Notes under the pieces: model-generated
Database searches by the model: none
What the model was told of the DNA's origin: nothing
Seen by the model: only the letters and a program-made list of their open reading frames with translations
Part shown: positions 46,150-56,881 of the stretch, piece after piece
Position numbering within the stretch: the stretch's first letter is position 1
Layout: each line of letters starts with the position of its first letter
From: Gordius sp. MW1
Lineage: Eukaryota > Nematomorpha > Gordioida > Gordea > Gordiidae
DNA: 64,000 nucleotides
Reading direction: 5' to 3'
NCBI GenBank assembly: GCA_964036665.1
Contig: OZ038527.1
Span: 27,315,901-27,379,900, forward strand
Position numbers and translations under genes: made by a program

Positions 46150-47750
46150 GTTCCATTGTAAATATCTTTATTCGAACATAATCACTTTTTTTATTGAAAT
46201 AAGAAAATGAATTTCGCTGACTGCATTTTCATTTACATTCCAACCTTGATTAATATATATAAGGACTTTCTTGAGAGTACTGTCACATTGGGTTTTTCTT
46301 GGTGAGTGTATTTTCTTAACACCTAACTCATCTAGAAACTTTAAACAGGTAAATATTTTCGTCCTCTGTTTCCTCAACAATTTCAGAAAAATTAGTCGTG
46401 ACAAGGTATCTGCAACGCAGTTTTCTTTCCCTGGTTTATATTCTAATTTATTATCATATGCAGATAACTTCCAAGTCCACCTTATTAATTGGTTATAGCA
46501 TATTTAAACATATCATGATTTTCGCCAAAAAACCGCTGCACGGGTTTGTGTTCCCTACGCAAGATAAACTTTCTTTCAAGCATATAGGCGTGTTTTTCAC
46601 AACCAAAAAACAATGCTGTGGCTAGTGCCAGCGCTATGGTTTCAAATGTTGTGTTGATTATTGTTAATTTGTGGTAGTGTATTATGACAATTAAAATCAG
46701 CTGGTAAATTAGTCGTTGGAATTCTTTAACAATAAACTCAAATCTGATTGATGTAGAAATTCCTACGCGGATGCCTGAGGTTTAATGTGAGTATAATTGG
46801 TCTTTCGACGTCAAGTGTGTCTTACCGTCGATTAGTCGTTTGTTTTAAATGTCTCAATTATGTTGTATTTATGCATACACGTGTGAACCTAGGCGATCAA
46901 AAAGAACAATTGTAGTTCACGCCTTTGACCTAGGTTCAGGGAGAACATCTTGTCCAAAATGACTATGTTACTTTTTATCGTCCGCTTTTAACACCGGACC
47001 TTTAAGACTAACTAAAAAGCTTGCGGGCGATGTAATAATACGGACCTCGGCTCCATTGTCAATGAAGATTTTTTGTTTTAAAGATCGGTTTACAATATAG
47101 ACTAGACGACTGGCTGAATATAATTTTTTTCTTCATCGGCTAAGGCACTGGACTTAACGCATTTTCGCGCATTGTCGTGAAATTTATAATGTTAGTGACA
47201 TTGTTTGTACTTGGCTCGCTCTCCATCGTGAGTTATTTATAGTTTTTTTGGGCCTCCGTGGCAGTGTCGTTGATATGAATTGTTAATTTTTATTTTCACG
47301 TTACTAATTTGCTCCGCTAAGTCCTGTATCAATTTCGGTTGTTGGATTTTGTACTGGTAGAGATGTTCTTAATGTGCGACAACGTCTCACAGATTCTGTC
47401 TGCGATTTTGGCCAGATTCGGCAAAGACTTCTCCTCTCCCACACAAGTTAGAATACCAGTAATCTCTTTCGGTAATTTGTTTGCCCATAGGTTTCTCAAA
47501 ATTAATTCATTTGATGAAAATGACTTTATGTATCGTGACAATTGAGATGGGTTTTGTCTCCCAGGTTCTTTATTTAAAAAGGTTTTAATTTCGCTCTGCC
47601 AATTCTTTAAGTAATGCCTGTTTAAAGCGTCATAGAATTTTCATGTTGAGAATTATGTTTGAGCCTCATCAGCGACTTCAGTAAAAAAAATATTACAAAA
47701 AGTATGCATATTTTACTCTCTGTGATGTTGAGAATATTGAATCGACCTGG
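46150..47750 (-). pseudogene. Ty3/gypsy relic (gag, protease, RNase H)
   Basis: Minus strand in order: gag-like LILRNLWANKLPKEITGIL (about 47.5 kb); protease-like SRLVYIVNRSLKQKIFIDN followed by GAEVRIITSPASFL (about 47.1 kb; the usual D-T-G-A is D-N-G-A); RNase H-like ALFFGCEKHAYMLERKF (about 46.6 kb); and KLEYKPGKENCVADTLSR (about 46.4 kb), the C-terminal end of RNase H. There is too little DNA between protease and RNase H for the reverse transcriptase, so it is internally deleted. Related to the relic at 39.9-41.9 kb. Confidence 0.75.
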
Positions 47751-48925
47751 ACCCTTCAAATTTGAATTCCTAGTGTTGAATTCATGGAGTTTGATATAGA
47801 CCGTTGACTCCTGCTGAATACCTCCCTATAGGGGACTATTGACTGATATGGGGTCAGGAGGTGAGAAGTTTGGGTAACCATTTTAAAGTTTTTGTTTATT
47901 AATAAGGGTCACCATTTTTAGAGGTTTCTTTTAATTAAATATAAAAAAAGTAGATCGGATATAAATTACAGTTAGGATTAAAGAACGAGCGAAATGCGAC
48001 ATGGGATCGGAATGCGCCATCTGATATAAAAAAATGAGTGGAGTGAAGATTAGGGTGAGATGACGTTGAATTTTGGAGTGATAAATTGATGAAAGGTGAT
48101 TGTTTTAATAGGACCTCCTCGTTGTTGTGGAATTTCCTATCAGTTTTATGGAACAACGCTATTTTTTGTTAAAATAATCGCGAAAACAGCTGTAAGTCAT
48201 TGATTGGGTATAACTTGATGTCGGTATTCGAAAAAACATAACAAAGATGTCTTCTTACTTTTAAAAAAGGCTCTAAAGCGAAACAATGAATTAATATCTC
48301 TTTTCTTAAGAATACAAGGTAAAAATGAGTTAAATGAATAATCAAGTGACATAAATATTGATTGAATAATTAGTATGATTGAACGTGTGAAATCTATTTT
48401 AATGCCCTATATAATATAGTCATTTGTAACGTCAAATGAAATACATTTTAAATAAAATATAGTAGATGGGCTAATTTCACAAAGACACTTTGATTTCTAA
48501 AATAATTGGATACATATTATTATTTGAACGAATTTGAGTTTAATCTTTATTTCAATTTACTTAATAAAAGGTTCTTAATATACATGGCGTAACCAGGGGG
48601 AGGCAGTGAGGGGCTGCTATCTCCCTCGAAATCTAGAATCTCTGTGAAGTTTATTAAAATTATGGCTAAAATGACGTAAAATTGTCATTTGGCCCTTTCC
48701 AAAATCATTATTGCCCCCTTCTAATTCCAATCCTGCCAACGCCAATGTTAATATACATTTTTAAATATTAATATAAAATATAACAAAATAAAGTGTTTAG
48801 TTTGTATAAATTTTCAACTATCTCTGCCTACATGTTTGCTGAATAATTATCAGATGTGCGGCAGTCTCTGAGAAAAACGGATTAATAATATTAGCTCGCT
48901 AATTCGTCCCTAATTGCATGCTACA
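47751..48925. other. Intergenic sequence before the MANBAL-like gene
   Basis: AT-rich. A repeat fragment at about 48.59-48.73 kb (CGTAACCAGGGGGAGGCAG...) resembles pieces at 11.94 and 61.07 kb. The last 100 bp before 48926 would be promoter and leader of the MANBAL-like gene. Confidence 0.45.
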
Positions 48926-49221
48926 ATGGACGAGGATGAGAAGTTCTTTGCCGAGTTTTACAAAGAAACGTTTTGTGAAAAGCTTTTAAATTATTTACTA
49001 TTTATTGGTGCATTATTTCAAATTGCATGCTTGTTAACTCTTCTTTTACCCGAACCTACGATTGTAAGCAATTAAGATTACCAATTATATTTCCAAAATC
49101 TAATTAATAAATAAAATATAATGTCTTATAGACTACTGATATAAAAATAGAAACGTCTAAATTAGAAAATGATAATAGTAGAGTTTTGAATTATGTCAGA
49201 AGAAGAAAGAAGCGCCATTGA
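48926..49221 (+). CDS. MANBAL-like small membrane protein (UPF0239 family), two exons
   Basis: Exon 1 (48926-49063) encodes 46 residues and ends in a phase-0 donor (ATT|GTAAGC); a 68-nt intron ends in TTATAG at 49131; exon 2 (49132-49221) adds 29 residues and a TGA. The 75-residue product has a polar N-terminus, one membrane span with the pattern LLNYLLFIGALFQIACLLTL, a short LPEP turn, and a basic tail VRRRKKRH. This is the layout of MANBAL/UPF0239 proteins (about 85 residues; span L-L-R-Y-G-L-F-L-G-A-I-F-Q, then P and a Lys/Arg-rich end). The function of the family is not established. The coding part of exon 2 overlaps the start of PYROXD1 by 29 bp in another frame; the basic tail and the PYROXD1 N-terminus are read from the same bases. 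If the intron is retained the frame ends four codons into the intron (VSN then TAA). Confidence 0.75.
49193..49221 (+). other. 29-bp coding overlap, MANBAL-like end and PYROXD1 start
   Basis: The last nine codons plus stop of the MANBAL-like gene and the first codons of PYROXD1 share these bases in frames that differ by one. The in-frame TGA at 49187-49189 excludes an unspliced upstream start for PYROXD1. A seven-codon upstream ORF (49169-49189) ends four bases before the PYROXD1 ATG. Confidence 0.7.
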
Positions 49222-51680
49222 TTCCTTGAAATACACATATATTGTAATTGGAGGAGGTATTGCTGGAATTTCTTGCGCAGAAGAATTAACCACTCTTAAC
49301 CCACATGCCAAAATTTTGATTATTACTCCACATCATTTGATCAAAAAAATATGCAACTATATTAAAGTACATTAAGTCTACAACTTGTGTGTTTATGTGA
49401 TAATAGATAACCAATCATATAGATTCTTTTGATGTGGTACAACAAAACTGTGATGAATACACTAATAAATTTCCAAATATTAATATTGTAATAGATTCAG
49501 TCAAATCTATTGATACTCTATCAAATGAAGTAATATTTTTAAATATAGGTTTTTAAAAATTAGGTAAATACCCTTTTGGCAGTGTATACTTATACAAAAT
49601 CTATATGCCTTTGCCTAGGCAGCAGGCCAAACATCATAAATGTCAAACATCCATTAGTTATTGGACTTAGAGACAATTCAAGTGTAGAAGAACTTAGTTT
49701 ATTACTTGCAAATGCTAAACAAATTGTTGTGTGTGGCAATGGTGGTATTGCTACAGAATTAGTTTTTAAAATTGAAAATTGTCGAGTAAAAATCAATTTT
49801 TCGACATCCCTCATACGTTAATTATATTTTCCATTAAGTTAAATAAAATATTGTATAAAATCTATGCAATTAATTGTATTTGACATTAAATTTGAAAAAA
49901 TAATGCTAGATTATATGGGTGGTAAAGGATGATTGCATAACAAAAAAGTTTTTGGATCCTGGTGCTTCGGAATTCATCATATCACAACATTTAACAAAAA
50001 AGTTAGAGTTTAAAGGTAATTATGATCTTTAGGAAATAATTCATACATTTTTTTTAATTGTGAATAATGTTGAGTATTATTTAGAGATAAAAAATTTAGC
50101 AACAATCACCAATACCAAAATTACCAAAGACCAGAAATTTTCTTGTGTACCTCTAGCATCAGCTTTGGGACCTAATTGGCATATTAATCTAAATTTAATT
50201 GGCTCTTTGCCTATAGCAAATCAAAATAATGATTGTCATCAAAATTTGGTGGATATCATTTACAATTGTGAAGTTATTGATGTACAAGATATACCCAAAA
50301 CTGGTACATTTCTACAAATAAAATCAATTTATTAATTTTTCAAAGTTGTGCATAAAATAATAATAACATGCCCATTTTTATTTTATATTGTTTTTGTAAT
50401 TTATATTTAAGTTTTAAACCTTAAATTAGTTTGATTTCCACTGTTAATTATATATAATTTAATGTTGATAGATACCTCAAATTTTTCATTGAAAGTTACG
50501 CTTTCTAATAAGGAAGTTTATGAATGTGATTTTGTGATAAGTGCTACTGGAGTTATACCTAATGCTGACACCTTCAAAACTTTCCCTTATAAAGTTTGTT
50601 ATTTTATATAAAATTATAATTTTTAAAGTTGACAAAAAAAAATTTAAATTGTTTATTAAAATTTTTAGACTTTTTATTACATTCAAATTATTGTATTTCA
50701 GTAATCTAAAATAAAATTAGCATTTCATTTTTATGGAACAAGAGAAGTTTGATACTATCACATGAGACCTATCTTTTCTAGGTTTAAGCTTTTTTCACAT
50801 CCTATATGAAATCATAATTTGTGTATATTAAGAAACTCTTATATGTGATCATTACTTAACAGCTGACTCTAGCAAAAAGTGATGGGGGAATATTGGTTGA
50901 TTCATTCATGCTCACCAATCTCCCCAAAGTATACGCTGCTGGTGATTGTTGTACCGTTGATAAACAATGCCTTGCCCCCAATTGGTTTCAAATGCGTTTA
51001 TGGACTCAAGCTTTTCACATGGCTACCATAGCCGCCAAATGCATGATAGAGGCAGATTCAGATCTAGGTTTTAACCTTTTAAATAGATGTTTATGGTTTG
51101 TCTTGCCATATTAACAATTGTTAGTTTTAGCATATACATATATACTAGCACAGGCTTTTCTTATGTATTTTGTGGTAAATTAAATAGCGTAAGTTAAAGT
51201 GTAAACCAAACGATTTTTTGTCAGAAACATTTTAGGACTTGATTGGTAGAAAGTTAATTTGTAGTATAACTATAACCATTTTTAGAGTCGTTTAAAAATG
51301 AATTCGACGGTCATTCCATGGCAAACGACATCTATTTCGACCTCTTCACGCACACAACCACATTTTTCGGTCGCAAAATTGTTTTGTTGGGAATATTTAA
51401 CGAACAAAAACCTTTGCCGGACAGAGAATATTTGTTGCGAGTCGAAGCGGATGAATACATTAAAGTAGTTCTGTCTTCTTCCGCTGGCGACGATGACCAA
51501 AAGAATCTTGATATTCAAGATGGGTGCCATGGACGCAAATTTATCCGAGGCGCCATTTTGGTCGGAGAAACTGGCCTGGAAGAGACGCTTGAAAATTTAA
51601 TACTCAACAAAATCGACGTTTCGCCGTTTGGCGATGAACTCCTGAATCCAAATATCGATATAGAAGATTATTTTGACTAA
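49193..51680 (+). CDS. PYROXD1: Pyridine nucleotide-disulfide oxidoreductase domain-containing protein 1, eight exons
   Basis: An FAD- and NAD(P)H-binding oxidoreductase of nucleus and cytoplasm. Exons, by phase-compatible GT-AG joins: 49193-49366, 49407-49529, 49564-49785, 49910-50015, 50085-50303, 50472-50593, 50863-51067, 51286-51680. They sum to 521 residues (human about 500). YIVIGGGIAGISCAEEL (residues 16-32) is the FAD dinucleotide fold; SICLCLGSRP and VVCGNGGIATELVF (GNGGIA at 157-162) form the NAD(P)H site; SALGPNWH, CDFVISATGVIPN and KVYAAGDCC (347-352) are diagnostic of the family; the end NPNIDIEDYFD is shared with vertebrate PYROXD1. Introns are 40, 34, 124, 69, 168, 269 and 218 nt. 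A second in-frame acceptor at 50098-50099 could drop five residues of exon 5. The ATG is forced by an in-frame TGA at 49187. No break; probably functional. Confidence 0.95.
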
Positions 51681-51903
51681 TTATTTGTCTGTTATACTAT
51701 GAACGTAATTTTATTTGTGCCAAGAATGTCAATTTAGACAAACAAAAAGCGACATAATTAATGACAGATGGTTATAAATGATATGAATCATGCTCTTCTA
51801 TGGTTTGAGAATTATATAAAGCTTTTCTTTTTCGTCTGCGGTTAAAAGTGTATCAAAGGATGCAACATTAAAAGTGGTGATTATCTAGTTTTACAGCTAT
51901 AAG

Positions 51904-53105
51904 TAGAGCTGTTTGAACTAGTTCACTTTTTTCTGAACTTCGAACTGAACTAGTTACCTTTCCAAAAATTGAACTTGAACTAGTTCGTTTTTTTAAAGTT
52001 GACTATGAACTTGACCTAGTTCTTTTTTTAATATTCTAAATTTGAACTTGAACTTTGCGATATAAATGAACTAGTTCATCATAAAAATTAGTATTTAAAA
52101 TGATTTTATAAGCCGAGTCTGATTGTTTTTAGTGTTTCGATCTCGTCTCATCGGTCTCCGAAATCTCGTCTCGGGAGCGATTGATTTAGTGCGACATGTC
52201 ATCATTGACAATTTAAAGATATGAACCAATTATTAAATTAAAATATAGTGCAATATAAAAAAAAGTCTATATATAAGCCTAAAGTATAGGATTTAAATTC
52301 TTTTAGCTTTTGCGAATTATAACATTTATATCAAATTCACTGTGTCAAATATAAATACACACATTACAATAATCATTTAATGAAAGTAAACTATGATATT
52401 AATGTTTAAGGTCCCATTTTATATACCAAAAAATTGCCTCCCATTTCTAACTAACTTTGCCGTTAAATATTTATTTTTAATAAAGTATATAGCGTGTATT
52501 TAATTTGCAGAATTCCCTATAGAAATTTTTGTTGAATGCACCCGCCAACCCTATTTTATAAGTTCTTCTTTATTAAATGATAATTTTGAAAACAATATTT
52601 TATTCAAGTCCAATTCCTATATACTTCCCCCTGATTTCTATTATCAATTGTAATTATATAGCTGATTTAGTTTGTATAAATAAGCTTGTTGGTATAGAAA
52701 AAATGTTTATTAAATTAGATTTTATAATGGACTATTTCTAATTTAAATTAAACAATAATAAGTTTAAATAATTAAACTCAACTCAATCAATAAAAATCTG
52801 TTTCATAGAATTTTAAAATTACGGATTGGACTTAGATTTAAAAAACTGATTTTGGATAAAATAAAACGTTTTTCAAAGACCCCTTGGATCGGATTAAAAT
52901 TCTATAATATTAAAAAAAATGTACTGAACTTGAACTAGTTCATTTTGTAAAATTTGAACTAAGAACTGATATAGTTGGGTTTTTTTTTCAAAAAGAACTA
53001 TAACTTGAACTAGTTACTTTTGAAAAAATATGAACTTGAACTAATATTTTTTTCAAACTGAACTATGAACTTAAACTAGTTAAAAGATGAATTTTAACAG
53101 CTCTA
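51904..53105. mobile_element. hAT-like element with GAACTAGTTC subterminal repeats, 1.2 kb
   Basis: Left end TAGAGCTGTTTGAACTAGTTC; right end TTTTAACAGCTCTA. The palindrome GAACTAGTTC and its half TGAACTTGAACTAG recur within about 180 bp of both ends. No clear 8-bp target duplication (GCTATAAG and AAGTAAGG), so it may be old. The middle is AT-rich, without a transposase, and contains a second element (52130-52430). Confidence 0.7.
52130..52430 (+). mobile_element. Decayed CTCGT hAT-like copy nested in another element
   Basis: Starts TAGTGTTTCGATCTCGTCTC and GGGAGCGATT as in the copy at 23156, then shares interior stretches such as CAAATTCACTGTGTC and ACATG-CATTGACAAT. No right terminus was found, so the end is approximate. 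Confidence 0.7.
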
Positions 53106-54420
53106 AAGTAAGGCTCTACAAGTTTTTATTTATTGAATATATTATTTTTACACGTTATTCCAACTAGTTGCAATGATTTGATATTTTTACACTTAATTAG
53201 TTTTTGGGTTGGTATGATCAAGACATCTTAAAAACATTTACGAAGCAAAAAGTGATATGTTTACGGAGTGCGATTTTTTTAAACAAAATATAACCATAAA
53301 ACAACTCTGCAAATTTTTTTGTTTATTTATTTACGTATATCTTTGTGGACACCTTGGATCAAAAAAACCCATGACTCTTGTTGATATATAGCGCATCAAG
53401 CGCTTCCCTTATGTAAGGTCTTTGATCCCCTTCCCTATGAGCCTAAATCTTAGAAAAAATTATTTGGGGTGAGCGTTGTTTTTTATAGCACCGCCACATG
53501 TGCCGTTTTTCTAGCTACATTATTTATATAGCACAGCGTGCTGTAGACAGATAACACCTACGATACAACTTTAAATCCTTTGCCGACTCATGGCTTATTT
53601 TAGAAGATAATGATATAGATCTTTGTATTTAACTAATATGTCTTTATTTTTGTATTACGCTTATGTATGTCACTTTGTTTCGTGAAAATAAACTTTTTAA
53701 CCATAAAAAATATTATATATATAATGGCACATCCGAGTCTATGACAAAAGAATATACTCGTGGTCGTTTGCACCACACTTAAGTTGAAAGTATTTAAAAG
53801 GGAAACTCTAAATGTGGCGTGGCTATTTTATGCGCATCTTAATATCACTTTAGCGGAAGATTAATTAATTATGTTTATCATGTTCCGCGCGGAATGAAAA
53901 GTCCGCGGAAACACGATTTACGAATTTAGGGAATAGGAGGATATATTGGGGCCGACAGGGCAGGGGAAACCATTTTCATTCAAGAAAGACTTATTTTACT
54001 AAACCTTATATCGTACGTTTATTTATTTATCCCCCAAAGAGACAAAAAATTTAAGAAGATATAAAAATGTTATCGATACAGTACGCGTATACAAAATTCA
54101 ATGTTGCGTGTTGATAAATAATAAAATATGGGGGAAAGAAATAACAAACACGTACAAGCGCGGGAAGGGGGGAGGAAAAGTAACACACACGTAAGGAAAA
54201 TTAAATGGAAAGGAAAGGAGGTATACCACAACATTGAAGCATAAAACCACAATCAAAGTAAAAAAATTGGAGAAGCAAAAGTGTCAACTGCAGAAGATTG
54301 TCAAAAAATATAAAATTTCTTTACATAAATATAAACGCAAAATCTAGCCTCAAAGATATAATAAAAAAGGGGATGAAGATCCAATTACTTTGTAAAAGAA
54401 TCCAAAACATTAATAATAAA
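53106..54420. other. AT-rich non-coding sequence
   Basis: No gene recognised. The minus-strand 60-codon frame at 54070-54252 has no domain features. A TGTTCCGCGCGGAATGAA palindrome-like motif lies near 53881. Confidence 0.45.
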
Positions 54421-54430
54421 TTATAGAAGC

Positions 54431-54446
54431 GGGGGGGGGGGGGGGG
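54431..54446 (+). repeat. Poly-G tract
   Basis: A run of about sixteen G immediately upstream of the P-element relic; a likely site of slippage or assembly error. Confidence 0.9.
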
Positions 54447-54489
54447 TAGGCAATCTCTGCAGAGTAATATGGCCTCAAAACAATTGGCT

Positions 54490-56030
54490 AAATTCTTACA
54501 GGTATTTACGGCGAGGAAATGGAGTTTGTCCTTGAATATAAAGCCAGGTAAAATTTTATAATTATTAAATATAATGTAAATTCATTTTATATTTTAATTC
54601 ATAAGTTAAGTGCTCTCTTGACAAGATATGAGAAATGCAGGACAAATCATATGTAAGCCTTTATATAGCTATTTCTATGGATGAAATGGCTATACGAACA
54701 AATATCTATTGTGATGGGAATCAGTAACATGGGTAATTAGCTATAGAATTGAACTTTATTTTTAATATTTTTATTGATTTAGGCCATCACATAACAAATT
54801 CAAATTTGATTCCTTATGCATCAGGGCTCTTTTTTGATGGCAACGGCAATCAATGGTTCTTGGAAAACACCTTATAGGGTATTTGTGTCAGGTGTAGCAT
54901 CAGAACTACTAACAAAATATAATGTCAGAGGCTTTGTATTACATTCGGCCAACTGGAGTTATTGTAAAGGCCTTGGTGTGTGATGGGCTAAGATTAGCAG
55001 AAAACCTTGGATTTTCTTACTTCATTGATGATCCTCATCCCTTCTTTTTTACACCTCTCATCCCCTCACAAAATTTCTTTTATCTTTGATGTTTGCCATA
55101 TGATTAAACAATTGAGAAATTTAAAATCTGAATCATCTGTTTTTAAAGATGCTAATAATAAAGAACTATTATAAAAATTCAATAATTTTTTTAGCTAATA
55201 AAGTGGAATTTTATTAGCAAGCTGCATAAAATTCAGAAAAATTATGGGCTAGGGGCAGCTAATCGGCTGTCCTTTAGCCATACATATTTTTCTAATTCTA
55301 AAATGAAGGTATAGCAATTTGTTCCATCATTTTATATTGCAGGTAAAATTGGCAAATTAGGTTTTTTCAGCCTCTGTGGCCAAAGAAATTATGTTGGCCA
55401 AAGAAACTAAAGAGCCTGGGTTTGGGGACTTAGAAGTTAAAGCCTCCTTTATATTATTAATAAATAAGTATGAATATTTTTTCTTAAAGCTTGATTGTGA
55501 TATAATTGTTTTGTTTCAGATAATAGAAATGTTTTGGCAAAAGAATATAAAGCCCTAATCTTTAAGAAGTCATTATATCACCTAAAAAGCTTCTACAAGG
55601 AGATGATAAAGTATCGGGCACAATCGAAGTTTCAGGAAGGAACTTTATTTTACTTTTCTAATATAAATACCCATAGTTGGTCTTATATCAGCTATGCAAT
55701 CTATATTAGCGGAGGCTATTTTGACTAAAGCGAACACACCAGCAAAGTACAATATTTATAATTAAATTGTAGGTATCTAAAACCTATCAACATTTTCCGA
55801 ATCACTTAGAAATCGACTTTTCTATGATAAGGTCTAAGGGAAGTTTTAATTACAATCCTTCTGCTTATCAACTTCTGGCAGCTGTAAGAGGCACTTCGTA
55901 TGCCAGAGTCTTTGATAAGAACAACGGAATTTGTTTGATTTTGGGGAAATTACGATCATTTGTGGCGATTTTTAACGAAGGAATTAAGAAAAAATCAAAA
56001 CAAATGACGAGGAGAATAAAATATTAAATA
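54490..56030 (+). pseudogene. P-element/THAP9-type transposase relic
   Basis: Plus-strand pieces in family order: DKSYVSLYIAISMDEMAIR (about 54.65-54.70 kb; ISMDEMAIR is the hallmark around the first catalytic Asp); MATAINGSWKTPYRVFVSG (about 54.84 kb); LVCDGLRLAENLGF (about 54.97 kb); FDVCHMIKQLRNLK (about 55.09 kb; second acidic site); SVAKEIMLAKE (about 55.37 kb) and NRNVLAKEYKAL (about 55.53 kb, compare N-S-R-N-P-x-A-K-G-Y-K); and MIRSKGSFNYNPSAYQLLAA (about 55.82 kb, the C-terminal I-R-S-R-G-G-x-N-N-N-P motif). Some breaks may be introns (CAG|GACAAATC; TTTCAG near 55520), but others are true stops. No N-terminal THAP zinc finger or terminal repeats were found. Confidence 0.8.
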
Positions 56031-56416
56031 AATCGCTATTACCAAATTTTTGTGACAACATAATCGTTTATTATATCGCTAGTTTTATTCTGAGAAAGCT
56101 AATTGAGAAAGGTAAATTGACTTGTATTTGTATTGAATGCATTTCTGTATTATCATCTATTCCAATTGTTTAAATAATAATTAGCATTTAATTAATATAA
56201 TGAATTATTTTTATTACTACGTGCTCTATCTTTAATAACTTTAAAAATAGAAATTTATTAAATTTAAAAAAAACATAAATTTTATAATATTAAATAAAAT
56301 ATTTTTTCATCTAAGCGTACCAATATTTTTAATACATTAAACAATCACCTTAATAATCAAAATTTTATACATTTAATAATTTTAGTTAATTTAATAGTTC
56401 TTAAATAATCTTCAAA

Positions 56417-56748
56417 TTCTTTTTCATTCCCGTAATATAAATCAAAAATTAAGAATTAATATAAAAAATAAATTAAATAAAAATGTTAAATTTTTAGGTC
56501 AATAACAGTCAATTTACTTATTATACATAATATAGATGGCGCTATATTTATTAAACAAACATGATATTTATTTTTGAATGCTGTTTTTGATATCTACCCA
56601 TTTCATTATTTTTTTATTTATCTTTTTACATTATTTAATTTTTAGAAATTACTAATATTTATATAATCACTATTTTGCCATGTTATCATCAAAATGGTGG
56701 GGAAAAGGGTACACAGTTTGTGCGTTGATTAGCAGTCTATCTAGTCTA
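56417..56748 (+). repeat. Dispersed repeat, first copy (about 330 bp)
   Basis: Shares ATTCCCGTAATATAAATCAA, ATATAGATGGCGCTATATTT and AGCAGTCTATCTAGTCTA with 60082-60470 in the same order and orientation, at roughly 80-85% by eye. Ends at the same word in both copies. Confidence 0.85.
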
Positions 56749-56881
56749 ATAAATATTTTGAAGCATAGGTTTTCACTCATTCTTTATTATTAACTGCTTT
56801 ATAACGAATTTTTAATAATCCAAGCAAAAATGTTATTTATTAACTTCAAAACGTACAAATTTTAATTGAGAGTTATCTTAA

